A DNA stretch of 64,000 nt, from assembly GCA_000827325.1 (NCBI GenBank), contig KN832877.1:1178001-1242000 (forward strand). The letters run 5' to 3'. The stretch is from Oidiodendron maius Zn. Its lineage: Eukaryota; Ascomycota; Leotiomycetes; Myxotrichaceae. Below, piece after piece: positions 22,200 through 35,689 of this stretch. Within the stretch, counting starts at the first letter, position 1; every line of letters begins with the position of its first letter. Position numbers and translations under genes: made by a program. The notes beneath the pieces were generated by a model. That model was not told the DNA's origin. It was given only the letters and a program-made list of their open reading frames with translations, and made no database searches.

Positions 22200-24842
22200 T
22201 TGATATCTGACTTAGACTGCTTTGTTAAAGTCGACTTGGCTTCTCGTGCTTCGTCTTCGAAGAGACAAATTCCTTCTTCTTTTCCTATATATAATTTGTC
22301 ATCAGAACAGCCAAGGTCGGACGGGAGCATCGGGTATTGGTTTCGGATTACTTTTGGAGCGTTTTATGCACTGCCTGCTTCTCATTATCGTCCGTGTTCT
22401 CTGCATTTGCGCCTCCGTCCCGGCATGGAATGTGATATAGATGGCATGATATGATTTTCCTCTGTTTCCTGTAAAGAAAGAAGATTGGGAAGATGGAAAG
22501 ACTGGAAGACGAGGAGGCACTTTGATTTTGATCAACAGCACTGCACAATGCGCGCACAGATAAGATGGGGATATCCATGATACCGCAACATTACTTACCT
22601 TTTAAAGAGGAACCCTTGACATTTTTGCATCATCTTACATTAGAATATATACACCACTTTTCACTCACCATTCCAATGAGAGACATAAAGCACTTTGTGG
22701 GTAATATATATATTCCTCCTCTCATACGCACCTTGTGGTATATGTCTGGGCAATATAAAAGGCCAAGCACCAGCCAAGCGTACCAGGTAATTAATCCCTC
22801 ACGCTCACCCCTTCGGTCTTCGCGTACCTACAGCACAGCACCCTATCACCTCGGCCCATTCCGCTCCCTAACCGGGCAACCCCATTCGATGCAACCCACA
22901 CACATCGTCATAACTGAGGCACGCCGATGTTCCATCCTTTCTCTCTCTTGGGCGTTGCCACGTATGTACCGTACTGAACCTTGGTCTAATTACAAGACTG
23001 TACTTTCTCACGTGATACCTAACGGTGCGACAGGGAAACTTCGCGAGATGAAAGGCGCCAAGTTACCATAAATGGAAGAAATTAATATCTGCGGAGACTT
23101 GCGATCTGCCTTGCCGTTCTCACTAGAACGGACGGGGGATAAATCGGGGTGGTAGATGGACGGGGGAAGAAATAGCGTATTGGATACGCGGTGGACACGG
23201 CGCGAACTGGTATAGTACTTGACTGCACGGGATTACACTGTACTGTACTTAGTTTACTGTGGCTGATAAGTAACTCCCCGGAAGCAGAAGAATAGTTATG
23301 GTAGGCAGGTAGCATGGCGGGGGCGTGGGACCGAGACTTGTGATGCCAAGAGTTACGGGCACCCTGAACAGCTGAAGACGGGATGCGAAAGCGAGCGGTG
23401 AATGGGGACGGGGGATGCAGGCGATTGATGGAGTTGAGATGCAGGTGAGATGGTGCAGCTGATGGTTAGGATCTTGCGCGTGGGCGAATACCGGATAGAA
23501 AGTGAGTGCGTGTGGTATGGGAGATAGATGAGGTGGCCGGATTCCATTTTCATCGCCACAGTGAGGATGGCAGTTACGACGAGCTTGCCACATCGAGGAT
23601 CAATAGGTGCTGGCTGGGTCCATACATACATCACTGGGAGATGGTAGAGACACTGGAACCCACAAAGAAGTGGCCTGACGTGGGTGTACGTACCTCATGC
23701 TTGCCCAGGCCAGATCTCACTCGCATCAGATCAACGAGTAGGGAGTTTTTCTTCCGCGTGCGAGAGTGACGAGGCCCCAAACAAAAAATCAATTTCACTG
23801 AACGTCGCGTTCCGTTCGCTGGTTGCTGGCACTGCCAAGACTTCACTTTCGGGGCTGTGCATTTTTACCAGCGTTTGCTCCTGAACCCCCCCAATCTCCC
23901 TGATTCTCGTCCTCTTCTCTTCGCCTTACATTCCTTTCCATATCAATCACCCATCTTTCTCTCTCGAACGATCGATCAGAAATTAGCTACAGGACACGCG
24001 ATCGCGATCTAGCGCCCGGCTCCGCCCAAGGCTCCCCCAGCAGGCAGTTTTTCCCCCAACGAACGGCTTTGTGCACCGCCTCGCGCAGCTTCAGCCCCCA
24101 ACCCATCATCCACCCCAGAGAGTTTTAAGGCTGTGCAACGCGAGTGACATACACTCACAGCTACGCAACACAACTACACTGCGACGACAGCAGGCTGCCT
24201 TGCGAACGAGGGGCAAGCAAAACCAGGGAGCGGGGTCGACTATAAAAAACAGCGATTAGGGGACTGGGAAGCTGAGAAGAGTACAAAGGGCGTGAGAGAA
24301 GAAGAAATAAAAGGGGCGCGGAATATTTTCGACCGTCTGCTCGCGCGAAGTACGTGATTTCTGGGGCGCAAGGCAAATAAGGGAAATTGAGAATCCTTTA
24401 TCCAGTTGGACGATATTGCTCTGAGGGGTGCAGCCTGATCCGACTGAACAGCCAAACGTCTGCCTCCGGGTGAATTTTTTGGGTTGCACACGACCAGACT
24501 GACTGCGCATTCCAGCCCAAGAGTAAACTCGCGTCTCGGAGGGCAGTTGGGAGATATTTGAGTTGCAGCCATGCCGCTCAATTCTACTGCGCGTTAGTCT
24601 TCCCTTTCTCTTTGTTTCGTCGAATTTGCCTGGTTCCTGGCCTCATTTACTTTTTTGGAACTTTTGTTATTCGTTGTTACTTTTTTCCTTCTTTCTGGCT
24701 GGATTAAAGCGTTGGCTCTGCAAATTAATATCTCCCCCTCTTATTATTCCTGCCCGAATTTACAACTCATACCTACCTTATCTTGTTTTCCTAATCTAAT
24801 ACGCCTCACAACCTCACCATAACACATACAATCACATACACG
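22200..24842. other. long intergenic region
   Basis: These 2.6 kb hold no gene I can support; the largest open frame (22565-23071) has no domain character. The part 23870-24800 is rich in pyrimidines and contains CCCCC blocks, and is likely promoter and long 5' leader of the exchanger gene. An E-box is at 23009-23014. Confidence 0.4.
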
Positions 24843-24865
24843 CACACACACACACACACACACAC
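24843..24865. repeat. (CA)n microsatellite just before the exchanger ATG
   Basis: About eleven CA units end only five bases before the ATG at 24870, so they lie in the 5' untranslated leader if that start is right. Confidence 0.85.
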
Positions 24866-24869
24866 TTAC

Positions 24870-26976
24870 ATGAGCAACATAGACTCTATCAAGCGCGCTG
24901 CGCGAAAGGAGGCCTGGTATGGCCCCTCCTACAACCCCTTCCGCAAGGTCGGGCGCTCCAACACGTGGAGCACGCAACGCGACGAGGAGCAAGCCCGAGG
25001 CAACAACGGCGCCAGGCTCTCGCAAGTCCACACCGAGCCCATACCCGAATCACCCCGACATGATGGCACCGTGGACATTGACACGCCGTTGGCGATGGCG
25101 GCCACAGAACCTACAATGACAGCTGTGCGCACCAGCGAGCCTGGCAGCGGCACCACCAGCGCCGAGAAGGAGAGCGAGAGCATTCCCGCCCCGAGCGAGA
25201 GAACCGTCACACTAAATACCCAAGAGGGCAGCAGAAAACCCCGCCACCGCTTCGTGCCCAGTTTCATGCACCAGTCCACGCAAGAAACAGAGAAGCCTTC
25301 CACCGGCGATGGAATTGAGAAAAAACGCCCGTGGTACAAGGGCAAGGAACTCTATCACGCTGAAGCCTTCACCGTGCGGAATCAATTGCAGCGCACGATC
25401 TTCAATTCCTGGGTTAATATCCTATTACTGGCGGCTCCCGTGGGTATTGCGATTAATTATGCGGGGATCAATGGGAAGGTGGTGTTTGTGGTGAATTTTA
25501 TTGCTATCATACCGCTTGCGGGAATGCTGAGTTTTGCGACTGAGGAGATTTCGTTGCATGTGGGTGAGAGTGTGGGGGGGTTATTGAATGCTAGCTTTGG
25601 GTATGTTTTAAAATCTCCGCGGCATTTGATTCTTGGGTGTTGAAGAATATTGTGAGTATCATGCTAATAGGTGTATAGTAATGCTGTCGAGATGATTGTG
25701 GCTATTATTGCGCTCGCAAAGGGCGAAATCGTCGTCGTGCAGACCTCTCTTATCGGGTCTATCCTCTCTAATCTCCTGCTCGTCATGGGGATGTGCTTCT
25801 TCTTTGGCGGCCTGCGCCGCAAGGAGCAGTATTTCAATCAGACCGTCGCCCAGACCTCCGCCTCACTGCTCGCGCTCGCCGTCGGCAGCGTCATCATCCC
25901 CACCTGCTTCGACCAGTTCAGCAATACCAACGCTCAGCCCATCGCCGCACTGTCCCGCGGCACGGCTGTCATCCTTCTCGTGGTATACGGCGGATATCTA
26001 ATCTTCCAGTTGAGGACCCACTCGGATATGTTCAACGAAGAAAGCAAGAAGGTCGCCATGCGGCCGAGGAAGGGCGCTGTGCAGGAGGGCGCGGTGTTTA
26101 AGGGGCTGGCCAAGGTAGGTGGTCAGAGTGCTGGCGTTGGGGTCTCGAATAGAGACGGCCCAATGATGCAAGAGAATGCGTTGGAATTGGAAGCCGAGGA
26201 GCCCGAGGAGCCGCAGTTACATATTGCGGTGGCTTGGGCTACGTTGGCAGGCGCAACCGCGATTATCGGGCTGTGTGCAGGTATGTCGGTTATTTCCTTA
26301 CTCCGTGGTACTTAGTGCTAACCTCCGTATCTCAGAATTCATGGTTGACGGTATCTCCTCTATCACAACGCCTGGCTCCGGCGTCAGCGTCGAGTTCGTG
26401 GGGCTCATCCTGCTCCCCATTGTCGGCAACGCTGCTGAACATGCCACTGCTGTCACCGTCGCCTGCAAGGACAAGATGGACCTGGCTATCGGCGTCGCGG
26501 TCGGATCTTCAATGCAGGTTGCCCTGCTACTCATTCCTCTTCTCGTGGTTATTGGCTGGATTATGGGAAATGATTGCATGACGCTAGATTTCGATGGATT
26601 CCAGGTCGCCGTGATGTTCGTGGCCGTGCTGCTGGTGAATTACTTAACTGGCGATGTAAGTGTTTCCCTGTTTAGACTTCGCTCGCAAGTCTAAAAGAAC
26701 GAAAACTAATTTGGTAAGGGTAAATCCAACTGGATCGAAGGCTTAATCCTACAGTGTTTATACATGTAAGCCCGTCTCACTCTTTATCTCACAAGCTCGG
26801 ATTGACTGATCCCGAGCGTCATCACTGATCTCCTGCATTCCTTTCTCCTAAACGCATACAGCGTGTTGAAGAATAGTACTAAGCGCATACTGACCCACCA
26901 TAGTATCATCGCCGTGTGCGCCTGGTACTACCCTCAGACGGACGCCAAGTGCCTTACAACAAATGTCAGCTCTTGA
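24870..26976 (+). CDS. Ca2+/H+ exchanger (CAX/VCX1 family)
   Basis: Vacuolar-type antiporter that moves Ca2+ into the vacuole against H+. Exons 24870-25600, 25679-26280, 26336-26655, 26719-26765 and 26904-26976 give 590 residues in one frame. The two alpha repeats are clear: L-L-N-A-S-F-G-N-A-V-E around residues 238-248 and L-P-I-V-G-N-A-A-E-H-A-T at about 471-482. Each has its acidic residue and is flanked by hydrophobic helices (S-L-I-G-S-I-L-S-N-L-L-L and G-S-S-M-Q-V-A-L-L). About 160 hydrophilic residues precede the first helix, a length consistent with a regulatory N-terminus. An acidic loop (E-A-E-E-P-E-E-P) separates the halves. The last intron (138 nt) is unusually long here, and the final exon is short, so the C-terminus is the least certain part. 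Confidence 0.92.
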
Positions 26977-28986
26977 AACTGAGAAAACTTCCCCGCCCGC
27001 CTGCTTTCTTCTCACCTCGCTCACTTTACCTAATTAATTCCACGCAACCATACGTTTACTTTTCACACCTATCTCGCTCGCGGGTCGGTCGAGTTTGCTT
27101 GGGTCCAGAGATCCCACAACAATAACGAAGAGGAGGTCCAAATATCAGATTACAGATATGGGCTTCCATATCACATCACCGCATCTCATATGTACCATAC
27201 CTCACATCTCACTCTCATAAACAGAGCTCTACTATAAGACCAGGTTAACCGTGAGGAATCTGGCATATCCGAATGGAAAGGAAAGGAAACGGAAAGAGAA
27301 ATTAACCCACCACGCAGGTTGAAGCGCGTGTTTCTTGTGTATCTCTTCTTTTGTAAGAACGTCTTATTAATTGTACTGTACATAAGTAAAGAAAAACCAA
27401 ACAATTCACTATGGGGCGTTCGTGCGCTGGCTTGGTCTTTTTCTATTTTTTTTTTGCAAGCGTTTCGTCTGATATTTTCCTTTAAGTCTAAGAAAACTTT
27501 CACGGCCACTATTTTATCGAATTCTGCAATTTGATTACAGCGAAGTTTGACTTCTTATGTGGCGAAGAGAGGTAGTAGAAGCGGTGAGGAGTGGAGGGAA
27601 GGGATAACTTTTGTTCTTGAGTTGGGAAGGGAGTGGAGAAGATACCCTTACGGAAGCATTTGGAAAGTAATCCGAATATATGTTAAATTTCTACATACCT
27701 ACTATCACTGTGGCGTGACTAGCACCATACAATTCGCCATCTCAACCCACCTAAACCTCTACTTAAGTAGTATCCTTATAAAGCAAGTAAGAAAATCATC
27801 CTCAGGGCAACACTTAAGATGGTTGCGCGTAAGAGATCTGTATTCCAGATGGTTCGGAGGGCCACGCGTAGAAGGGGTTGTGCATACTACCTATGTTAGG
27901 CTAAAAAGCCCTTCTCAATGTTTAATAGTAAGCCAAGACGGGCTAAGTGAGCAATCTCGCCTAGTATAAGAGAATTATGCGTGAAGGGGATGTGGAATAA
28001 GTGAGTAGAACTTACGGTGAACAACAAACTATGATAATATTAAGCGACTATGCGAAGATGTCCATTACTTTGCCTAGCAGCATGGATATTTCGAAGTCGC
28101 TTCTAAAACTCAAGTTGGCAGTAGTGATTAAGACTTCAAAAGAGAAATGAGCAACTAACATCTGCGAGTAGCAAATACCGTGACCACTCGAAATTCACAA
28201 GTCATATCAAGTTGTATCTTAAATCTAATATTTCACTTACTACAGTTGCTCAAACTCTAGTATCGCTTTTGAAGGTGTGGCCCTCTAGCTAATCTTTGCT
28301 CCAACACTTACCTAGGTGGTCTAACCTATACTACTAGCTCGCACAAATGCCAATCAAAATCAAATGTTAGCTCGTCCTATCCAGACAAGGACGCAAGTTT
28401 TAAACCTTTACTATTCACATCTCTCCCAGTCTAATCTTCCACTTACTTTCCTTATCTCGCTACAACCATACACAACACTCCAATTCCTTTCAACAACTCC
28501 ACTACCTACATAACTTACCTTACCAGAACCATACACTCCACTCTAACGCTTTTCAACAACACTTCTATTGCTTTAGTTGGTTGTATCTCGTTATAGCACC
28601 CTTTCTACCTCGTTCCTTTCATACGGGTCTGTAGTTGACGCTACCTACTAAATGACTCTAACTTTAGACTAGGTCCTTGACAACATTCAAAGCTAGGTAT
28701 TTCAAGATTCTCCAATCCAATTGAGCGGATATATCCACTATCTTGCTCTTCAGAAGATAATCCATAAATGCAGCATCTGAGAGGCTCAATCTGTAAGTCA
28801 GATTTGTATTTCATCTTTAAATTGGAATATCGATACTTCATCATTCCTGTTTGTATTACCACTTGCCCGTACCATCCTCTTATCTAGATCTCACTTCTAC
28901 ATTGCATCTTCTACATTGCATATTCTACGACTTCGTTTGCAAAGGTCTTCTTATAACATCCCCAACGCCGTCTTCTTAGTTGCCAA
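26977..28986. other. intergenic, upstream of the SNF2 gene
   Basis: 2.0 kb without a supported gene. AT-rich from about 27320; a CT-rich block at 28380-28640 precedes the SNF2 ATG and is probably its promoter. The 140-codon frame at 27547-27969 shows no domain character. Confidence 0.45.
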
Positions 28987-31900
28987 ATGGAACCTAGCGA
29001 AAGCAATGTGGGCGACGAGACGCTCTCATCAATTGAACTACCTGACACACAGGCGTCTTCAGTCACTCTCGATTTTTCCAATACTCAGGGATATGATCCA
29101 ATGCTGGACCCAGAGGCAATATCTACGCAGGCTTTTATTCGTTCATCAATCTTCTACCCTATTCAGCCAGGTGGTCCTCGCCTCAGATCTCGCCCCTTAG
29201 ACACTATTCCCCCATCCCTCCGTCAGAAAATTTTGAAGGATAAGAAGGAGCAAGACGGAGTTTATCTCCCAAATTCACTCCCTCAAAATTCTCGTCTAAG
29301 TGATAACGAACACATGGATGAAAACTTTCAGAACAGCACTGAGTCCAACCATCGTCCATCTCGAGAGTCAACTACTTTTGAGGAGAAAAAAGAACTTTCC
29401 AATAAGCATTCCACTATTAACCTCGCTAAGAGGCCGTATGAAGCTGAATCTTCCAATAATATTTCAACTAGATTAGCACCCATTCACAATCCCATGACAA
29501 AATTAGGAAGGCTTGTGGACAATGTCAATGCCACTCAATTGGCCATGCTTCGGAAAACTCGTCATCAGCGAAACATTAGAGCAGCAAAGCAAAATGAAGA
29601 ACCCCAATCACAAATTAATGGCAGTATCTCTTCCAAGAGGGCTGAGGACGATCTGAGTTGGATGACTGAAGCCACGGTTCCTGATGAGGAATATGATGAT
29701 CTAGTACGCCGAGTCGAGACACTTCAGCAGAAAGAGCGAAATGGCAAGATTACAAATGCTGAGAAAATTCTCCTAACCAAGTCTAAACGAGAATTACTTC
29801 TGAAAAATAGACTAAAAAAAGCCGCTGCAGAAGCGGAAACCCATGATAATGATGACGACAGCTTGTTTGTGCCTGACGAAACGAGAAATGAAGCTGCGGA
29901 GCGACACACACGAGGTGTGCCAAGAACCTTTGAGAAAAATCCATCCACTGTCAAGAAAGAAGAGGGAACGAGAAGCAGTCTCGAAGATGCCAATTTGGAA
30001 GTCCTTTTGCGTAAAGCAATTGAGGATGGAGGTAAAGCCTCTAGCAGCCTCGAGGCAAAAACTAAGCGGGAGAAGAAACCGCGGAAAAAGGTTCCCAAAA
30101 ATGCCCGCGAGTATTTCGAACGAGAAGAACAGATGAACCAAAATAAAGAAAGGCGCAAGGCACTGAAGAAGTCTCGACAACCTGTGCGGAAGGCCGCAAA
30201 AAAATCAACAACTTCGAAGAAAAGGAAAGGGGGCGTGAAAGCTAAAAGAGATCTCGAGAAACACTTCCAGTCGTTCGGCTTCACCAAAAGCGGTGCAGGA
30301 GTTGATGTCTTAGCTCAGAGAATTCTAGATGACCTAAAATCTAGTGACCAGATTGCTGACCGGATCAACGACCCAATTTTTAATATCGAACCCGAAGAGC
30401 AGATCGTTGAAGGCAATAAGCAGTCACAGCTGCGAAAGCTTCTCAATAATATTCCTCATAACTCGAACAAAACCAAAGCCAAGAGCGATAAATTATTACT
30501 GCTTCAAGCTTCTAAAAGTTTTGGCTATGCGAGAGTCAAAGCAGTGGACGGCAAGTGGCTCGTTAAAGGCATGAAAAGTACTCTATACCATCATCAACTC
30601 ATTGGAGCTCAATGGATGCTTTCCCGAGAACTTGGTCAATCTCCATTCGGTGGGCTTTTGGCTGATGGAATGGGACTGGGCAAAACTGTCCAGATGCTAG
30701 CATGCATGGTAGGTAATCTCCCGCAAGATGAAGATTTCAAACAAAGGAGAAAAGCCACACTGATTGTAGCTCCATGCTCTTTGCTTGACCAATGGATGGA
30801 TGAAATCCGTGTCCATGCTGAAAAGTCACTATTCCCCAAGATTGTTCGATATACGAGCCGATCGAACTTGTCTACAGATGTCCTTGAAGATCTTGATATT
30901 GTAGTCGTGAGCTACACAGAGGTTATGAGACAAATGCCTTTTCCAGATCAGAAAACTCTGAATAAGATTGGAAAACGCGGCTATGCAAATTGGCTGAAGA
31001 AAGCATACGATCAGCTGGGTCCTCTTCACAAGATATCATGGTATCGCGTGGTCTTGGACGAAGCACATGCTATCAAGAATAATGCAGCACGAACAAGCGT
31101 GGCTTGTCAAAATTTGAAAAGCCTCTATAAATGGTGTCTCACAGGCACACCAATATTAAATCGCCTTGAAGAGTAAGTCGTCCACTTATCTATGAATAGA
31201 TTACTGATTATCTGAAAGGATATATCCATATTTGAGATTTCTGGGTGCCGACTATGATATTGACTGGGACACATTCCAAAAAGAATGTTGCAACCCACAT
31301 GCAGATGAGTCTTATGCACGTATTATTGCGCTTCTAAGCAATACGATGTTGAGACGAACGATGAAGACTTCTATTCTCAATCGTCCTATAATCCATCTAC
31401 CTGAACCTCACCCAGCGATTTACTATGTTGACTTTTCCCCTCAAGAAAAAATAATTTACAGAATTGTAAGTCGTTGATTAGCTTCTAGATTCGTACGTTG
31501 AGGCTCTGAGGGGTAGAAGGGCCTAGATTCACCTTTCAAATTGCTGATATAATTTTCAGACTGAGAGCCGATTCAGATCAAATATCAACAGATTCTTCGC
31601 CGAGGGAACAACCGCTGCTAACTATGGACACATCTTCGTCCAGCTTCTCCGCCTCCGTCAATGCACGTCCCATCCATTTATGCTGGAACAGACTATCAGG
31701 GAGTATTGGACTGCTGAAGACCTGCAGAAACTGAAACACGCTGTCTCACGATTTTCCAATGCGAATACTCCTTTCTATAAGCAATGCGAAGCATGGGTTG
31801 CAAAACCTAGTAAGGGACGAAATGCAGCTGGGGAGAATGGCACACATGCATCTGAGAGCATGCCATTTGGCACAAGTGATTTTGGGCACAGCTTTAAGAT

Positions 31901-33282
31901 GGACAAGGCGTTAGCCTCGTTAAGTGAGGAAGAGATGTTCACAAGGATTGCATGCGGCATATGTGGTGACCTTCCTGAGGAGCCTATGAAAACTGACGTA
32001 AGTTCTTTGTATTGCAAGATTATGCTTGAAAGTGAAAGTGAAACTGATAAGGATTAACAAAACAGTGCGGTGATATATTTTGTCGCGAATGCTTGGAAAA
32101 ATATGTGCACACCGCTGTCGCTGCTGAAGATTTCGAGTGCTTCGTGTGCCCTAATTGTGATCGAATCTTCACAGAATATACACCATACACTGGCATGACG
32201 TACGGAGACGACGATGATGATGTTGACTCAGAAAATTTTGAAGATGATGAACAGTCCGACTTTCACTCAAATCGTCGATCTAAAGGCAAGAAAACAAGAA
32301 ATGGCCCAGGAACTGACGAAATGGGCTTTGAACCAAAGACTAAGAGTACATGGCTTGCTATGAGCGATAAAGACCCCAACGTCCCACTTCTACCAAGTGC
32401 GAAAACAATCATCTTAAAGTCTATCTTATTAAAAGGGTTTGAAAAAGCCCCAATGGACAAGGTTCTCCCCAATATTTCTTCTTTCATACTCCAACTAACA
32501 TTTTCTGAACTTAGGTTGTGATATACGTGCAGTTCAGGTTGTGCGCTCGCATCATTGGCAGAATGTGTAAGAAAGAGGGGTGGAAATTTCTCTACCTAAC
32601 TGGTGACACAACACTGGATCATCGGTCAAAAGTGATTAAAATGTTCCGGGACAAAGAAGAAGTAAAAGTCCTTATCGCGGGTCTGAGATGCGGTGGTCTA
32701 GGTCTCAATTTTCCCTGGGCCAATCGATGCATCTCCCTAGATCTCTGGTGGAATCATGCGGTTGAGCAGCAAGCCTTCGGCCGCATTTTTCGAATTGGAC
32801 AACAGAAGGAAACGTACATGACCCGCATAGTAGTCCGCAACAGTATTGATATGCGACTTCTGAGCATGCAGCTCTATAAGATGAGCAATATTGAGAATGC
32901 CATAGGCGAAAGTGCTCAAAAGCGGCCGACGTTGGGTTTAGCGGACCTCACAAGGTTATTTGGATTCCTTAAGACCGATAAAGATGATGATGATATCCTC
33001 GAAGTTGGCTCCGATTATTCTGATGAAGATGAAGATCCACTGGATATGGACCAACCTATGGCAGGCGAGCCTATGGGAGGAGAGGGCGTGCATGTTCGTG
33101 AAGACTGGTTATTTGGAGAAGAGAACGAACAACGGAGCAAGAATCATGAGCCTGCAGCCATGGCAGAGGCCGAATCTGAATCTGAGCCTATCCAGGCTGA
33201 TGAGAGTTCTTCCGAACACGTTATTGCTTCACGTGGGGATGGCAGTGGCTTAACTTGTGACGACCCTATGGAGATTGATTAG
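28987..33282 (+). CDS. SNF2-family ATPase with embedded RING (Rad5/Rad16/Uls1 type)
   Basis: DNA-dependent chromatin or repair ATPase with a likely ubiquitin-ligase finger, nuclear. Exons 28987-31172, 31219-31465, 31560-31997, 32066-32461 and 32515-33282 give 1344 residues. The first 500 residues are polar, with a basic patch rich in K-K-R. Helicase half one follows: A-D-G-M-G-L-G-K-T (about 559; most relatives have D-E-M-G), the D-E-A-H box (about 690) and L-T-G-T-P-I. A RING (C-G-I-C ... C-G-D-I-F-C-R-E-C ... C-P-N-C, about 942-990) sits between the lobes. The second lobe has G-L-G-L-N-F and R-I-F-R-I-G-Q. An acidic tail ends the protein. The fourth intron has an odd GTTCTC donor, but splicing restores M-D-K-V-V-I-Y-V-Q-F. 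Which of Rad5, Rad16 or Uls1 is the closest relative is undecided. Confidence 0.9.
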
Positions 33283-33644
33283 CAATCTGAATTCTGACTC
33301 TCGTCAACAAAAACTGAACAAAGAAATACAAGGCTGAGATATCTGGTCGACAGACTGCAAATAATTTATCGGGAAATTTTTCGCTTGAAATTTGCCCGCG
33401 CGGCAAGTCTTTCAAAATTGCATTTAATCATCAAGATACAAAAGATTTGATCTAGAATTGGGAATCTTCTGCTGGCGGAGGATGACTATGCGAGGACTTT
33501 GAGCAAATAATCCAAGCTGTTAAAACAACTTTCTTTAGAACGTGCCTAGTAATAAGTCAAGTGCTGAAATAACGTAATGAAATAGAGATAGGCGAAACAC
33601 TTTGAGACTTCATTAAATATTCTTCTAAATAGCGCCGGTTCAAA
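33283..33644. other. short convergent intergenic region
   Basis: 3' ends of the SNF2 and ESF1 genes meet here. It is AT-rich and I see nothing else. Confidence 0.5.
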
Positions 33645-35689
33645 CTAACGGGCTCTGTGCTTCTTTTGCACGACATCAGATGGCTCCTCTCCATCCTCCA
33701 AATTCCGGCGCTTCCTTCCCTCGTCCAACACTCTCTTCATAGCCTTCGTCTCTTGGAAACGGGGGTGAGATCGATCAATGGCGAACTCGTGACTCTCATA
33801 CACAGCACTGAAGCGCGGATCATTGACGTTAATCTCGAAGTCCTCTTGTAAGCCACCTCTTTTACCCTCCTTCTCTTTGGACTTCTTGCCCTTCTTCCGA
33901 TCTCGCTTCTCGGCCCGAGCGATCTCGTTGATGTCAAAGTGATTCTGATTTCTTTCGGCAGTTGCATTATCTTCCATCAGGAGTTCAAGCTCGGCTCTGT
34001 TGGACGCCGTGGCCTGGGCCTCTCTTCGTTTGGCTTCACGCTTCTTCCGCCGCTCTTCTTTATGGGCCGTCTTGGATGCTTTATCCTTCGTTTGCTCATC
34101 AGCGAAGAACGGATCATCAAATCCTAAGTCCTCTTTCTCTGGCTCATTGATTTCTTCCTTTCCAGAAGCATCAGGATCAGGGCCTTCGCGCGCAGCCTTT
34201 GCCTTTTCTCTGCGGCGTGCCTTTCGCTCCTTTTCTTTTCGGATGTATCGCTCGGCAGTCGTCTCTTCCTTGATAGGTTCATTTTCAAAGATGCCGCCCT
34301 TTTCGTTACCGACCAGACCAGGTGTGAATGTGATTTCAAGGTCACCAACAGGGACAGAAGATTTCTTAGCGGGAACTTCATCTGCTAAACCTAAAGCGGC
34401 ACGTATCCTCTCTCTCTCTAATTCTTTCTTCGACTTTTTGGGGGCTACTTCGGTCTCGGGCTCTTCCTCAGACTCGGACGAGTCATTTCCAACGTAGGCC
34501 GCTAGATCATTGGCAGCGATATCTGCGCGGCTCCCAGTAAAAGCTCTCTTTATGGCTTCTTTGCGAGTCGTCTCTTCTGGGTCCATATCCCAGGTGAGCT
34601 TAACTTTTGAGTGTTGGAGAGCGTCCGTTATGAATTCATTAGGGCGATAACCATCTGGGATGCTCGTACAAGAATCTCTCAAACTATAAAAGTGGTGTTA
34701 GCGTTTGTAAATCGAACATCTCTTACAAAGCAGAAAGAAAATCATCTTGGATCTTACACATTCTCAAACTCGGTTCCATCCGGCACAAATCTCAAATCAA
34801 AGAAGTTTGCAGAAGAGAGATATTCAGAGCCGTCCGTGGCCTCATATATGTGTTGGGCGGTTTCGTTGTCAGAGCACTCCATGACTGCGTAAAAATATCG
34901 TAATCTGTCGAGCTGGTACTGCCGGAGTTTGGTGCTGTCAACTTCTTGTCCTTCATCCTCTTTCTGGAGCTGCCGTCTTATTTTCTCGTCCTCGTCCCCG
35001 CTATCCTCAGAGTCATCCTCGTCATCCTGACCTCTTTTTTCTTCCTCTTCAGCTTGATCCCCAAAGTCAGGCCCCTCGGCCTCCTCCCGCGCAAGTCTTT
35101 CTGTACCGAAATCGCTCTGATATACTGAGATCCTTTGAATCTTTCCCCCAGGTGGTAGGAAACTTTGAAACACGGCCATGAGATCAATCGCTCTAATGTG
35201 ATCCCAGTCCATATTCACAACAGCAATTCGCGACGTCACTTCTCCCATTTCCAGTCCCGTTTGCTCAGCATGCAGGTCAGGAAATTCGCCCTCTCCAATC
35301 TCTACGCCACCATCTTCTTCATCTTCACTTTCATCTTCCGAAGATGAGAAGCCCCCGCCTCGCGCAGGATCATAAGCTTTCGCCTTGTCCAACTCCTTTT
35401 CGACAACCTCATCGTCTTCGCCTTCACTGTCTTCCGGCACATATAATCGTTTCAGGGCCTTTTTTTTGGCACCAACCTCTAATTTTCGCCCATATTGGTC
35501 AACTTTGGCCCCGCCAACGACGTCTTCGTCCTTGAGCAAGGCCGAGAAGCGCTTGTCGATTTTCGTGCGAGTGTGCTTCTTCGAGGGTAGGCGGAAACGG
35601 GCATCGGTTGCGAAGTTGGAAAATCGGGGGTCATTTATTTCCGCCGAATCGGTAGCGTTTGTGCCTTTCGGCGCCTTTTGCTTCGGCAT
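33645..35689 (-). CDS. ESF1: ESF1, pre-rRNA processing factor
   Basis: Nucleolar protein needed for 18S rRNA maturation in the small-subunit processome. Exons 34758-35689 and 33645-34683 (intron 34684-34757, 74 nt) give 656 residues. Hallmarks are the N-terminal N-D-P-R-F and R-F-R-L-P, the central RRM-like part (S-R-I-A-V-V-N-M-D-W-D-H-I-R-A ... F-Q-S-F-L-P-P-G-G), long acidic and basic low-complexity stretches, and the C-terminal NUC153 motif N-D-P-R-F-S-A-V-Y-E-S-H-E-F-A-I-D at about 600-620. The intron falls just after F-V-P-D-G-T-E-F-E-N. The 5' end lies about 700 bases from the permease gene, which is transcribed in the same direction. Confidence 0.95.

Noticed and set aside
22565-23071. 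168-codon frame downstream of UGD
   Set aside because: There is no domain, start context or codon pattern to support it.
27547-27969. 140-codon frame between the exchanger and SNF2 genes
   Set aside because: Composition and translation look random and no splice partner was found.
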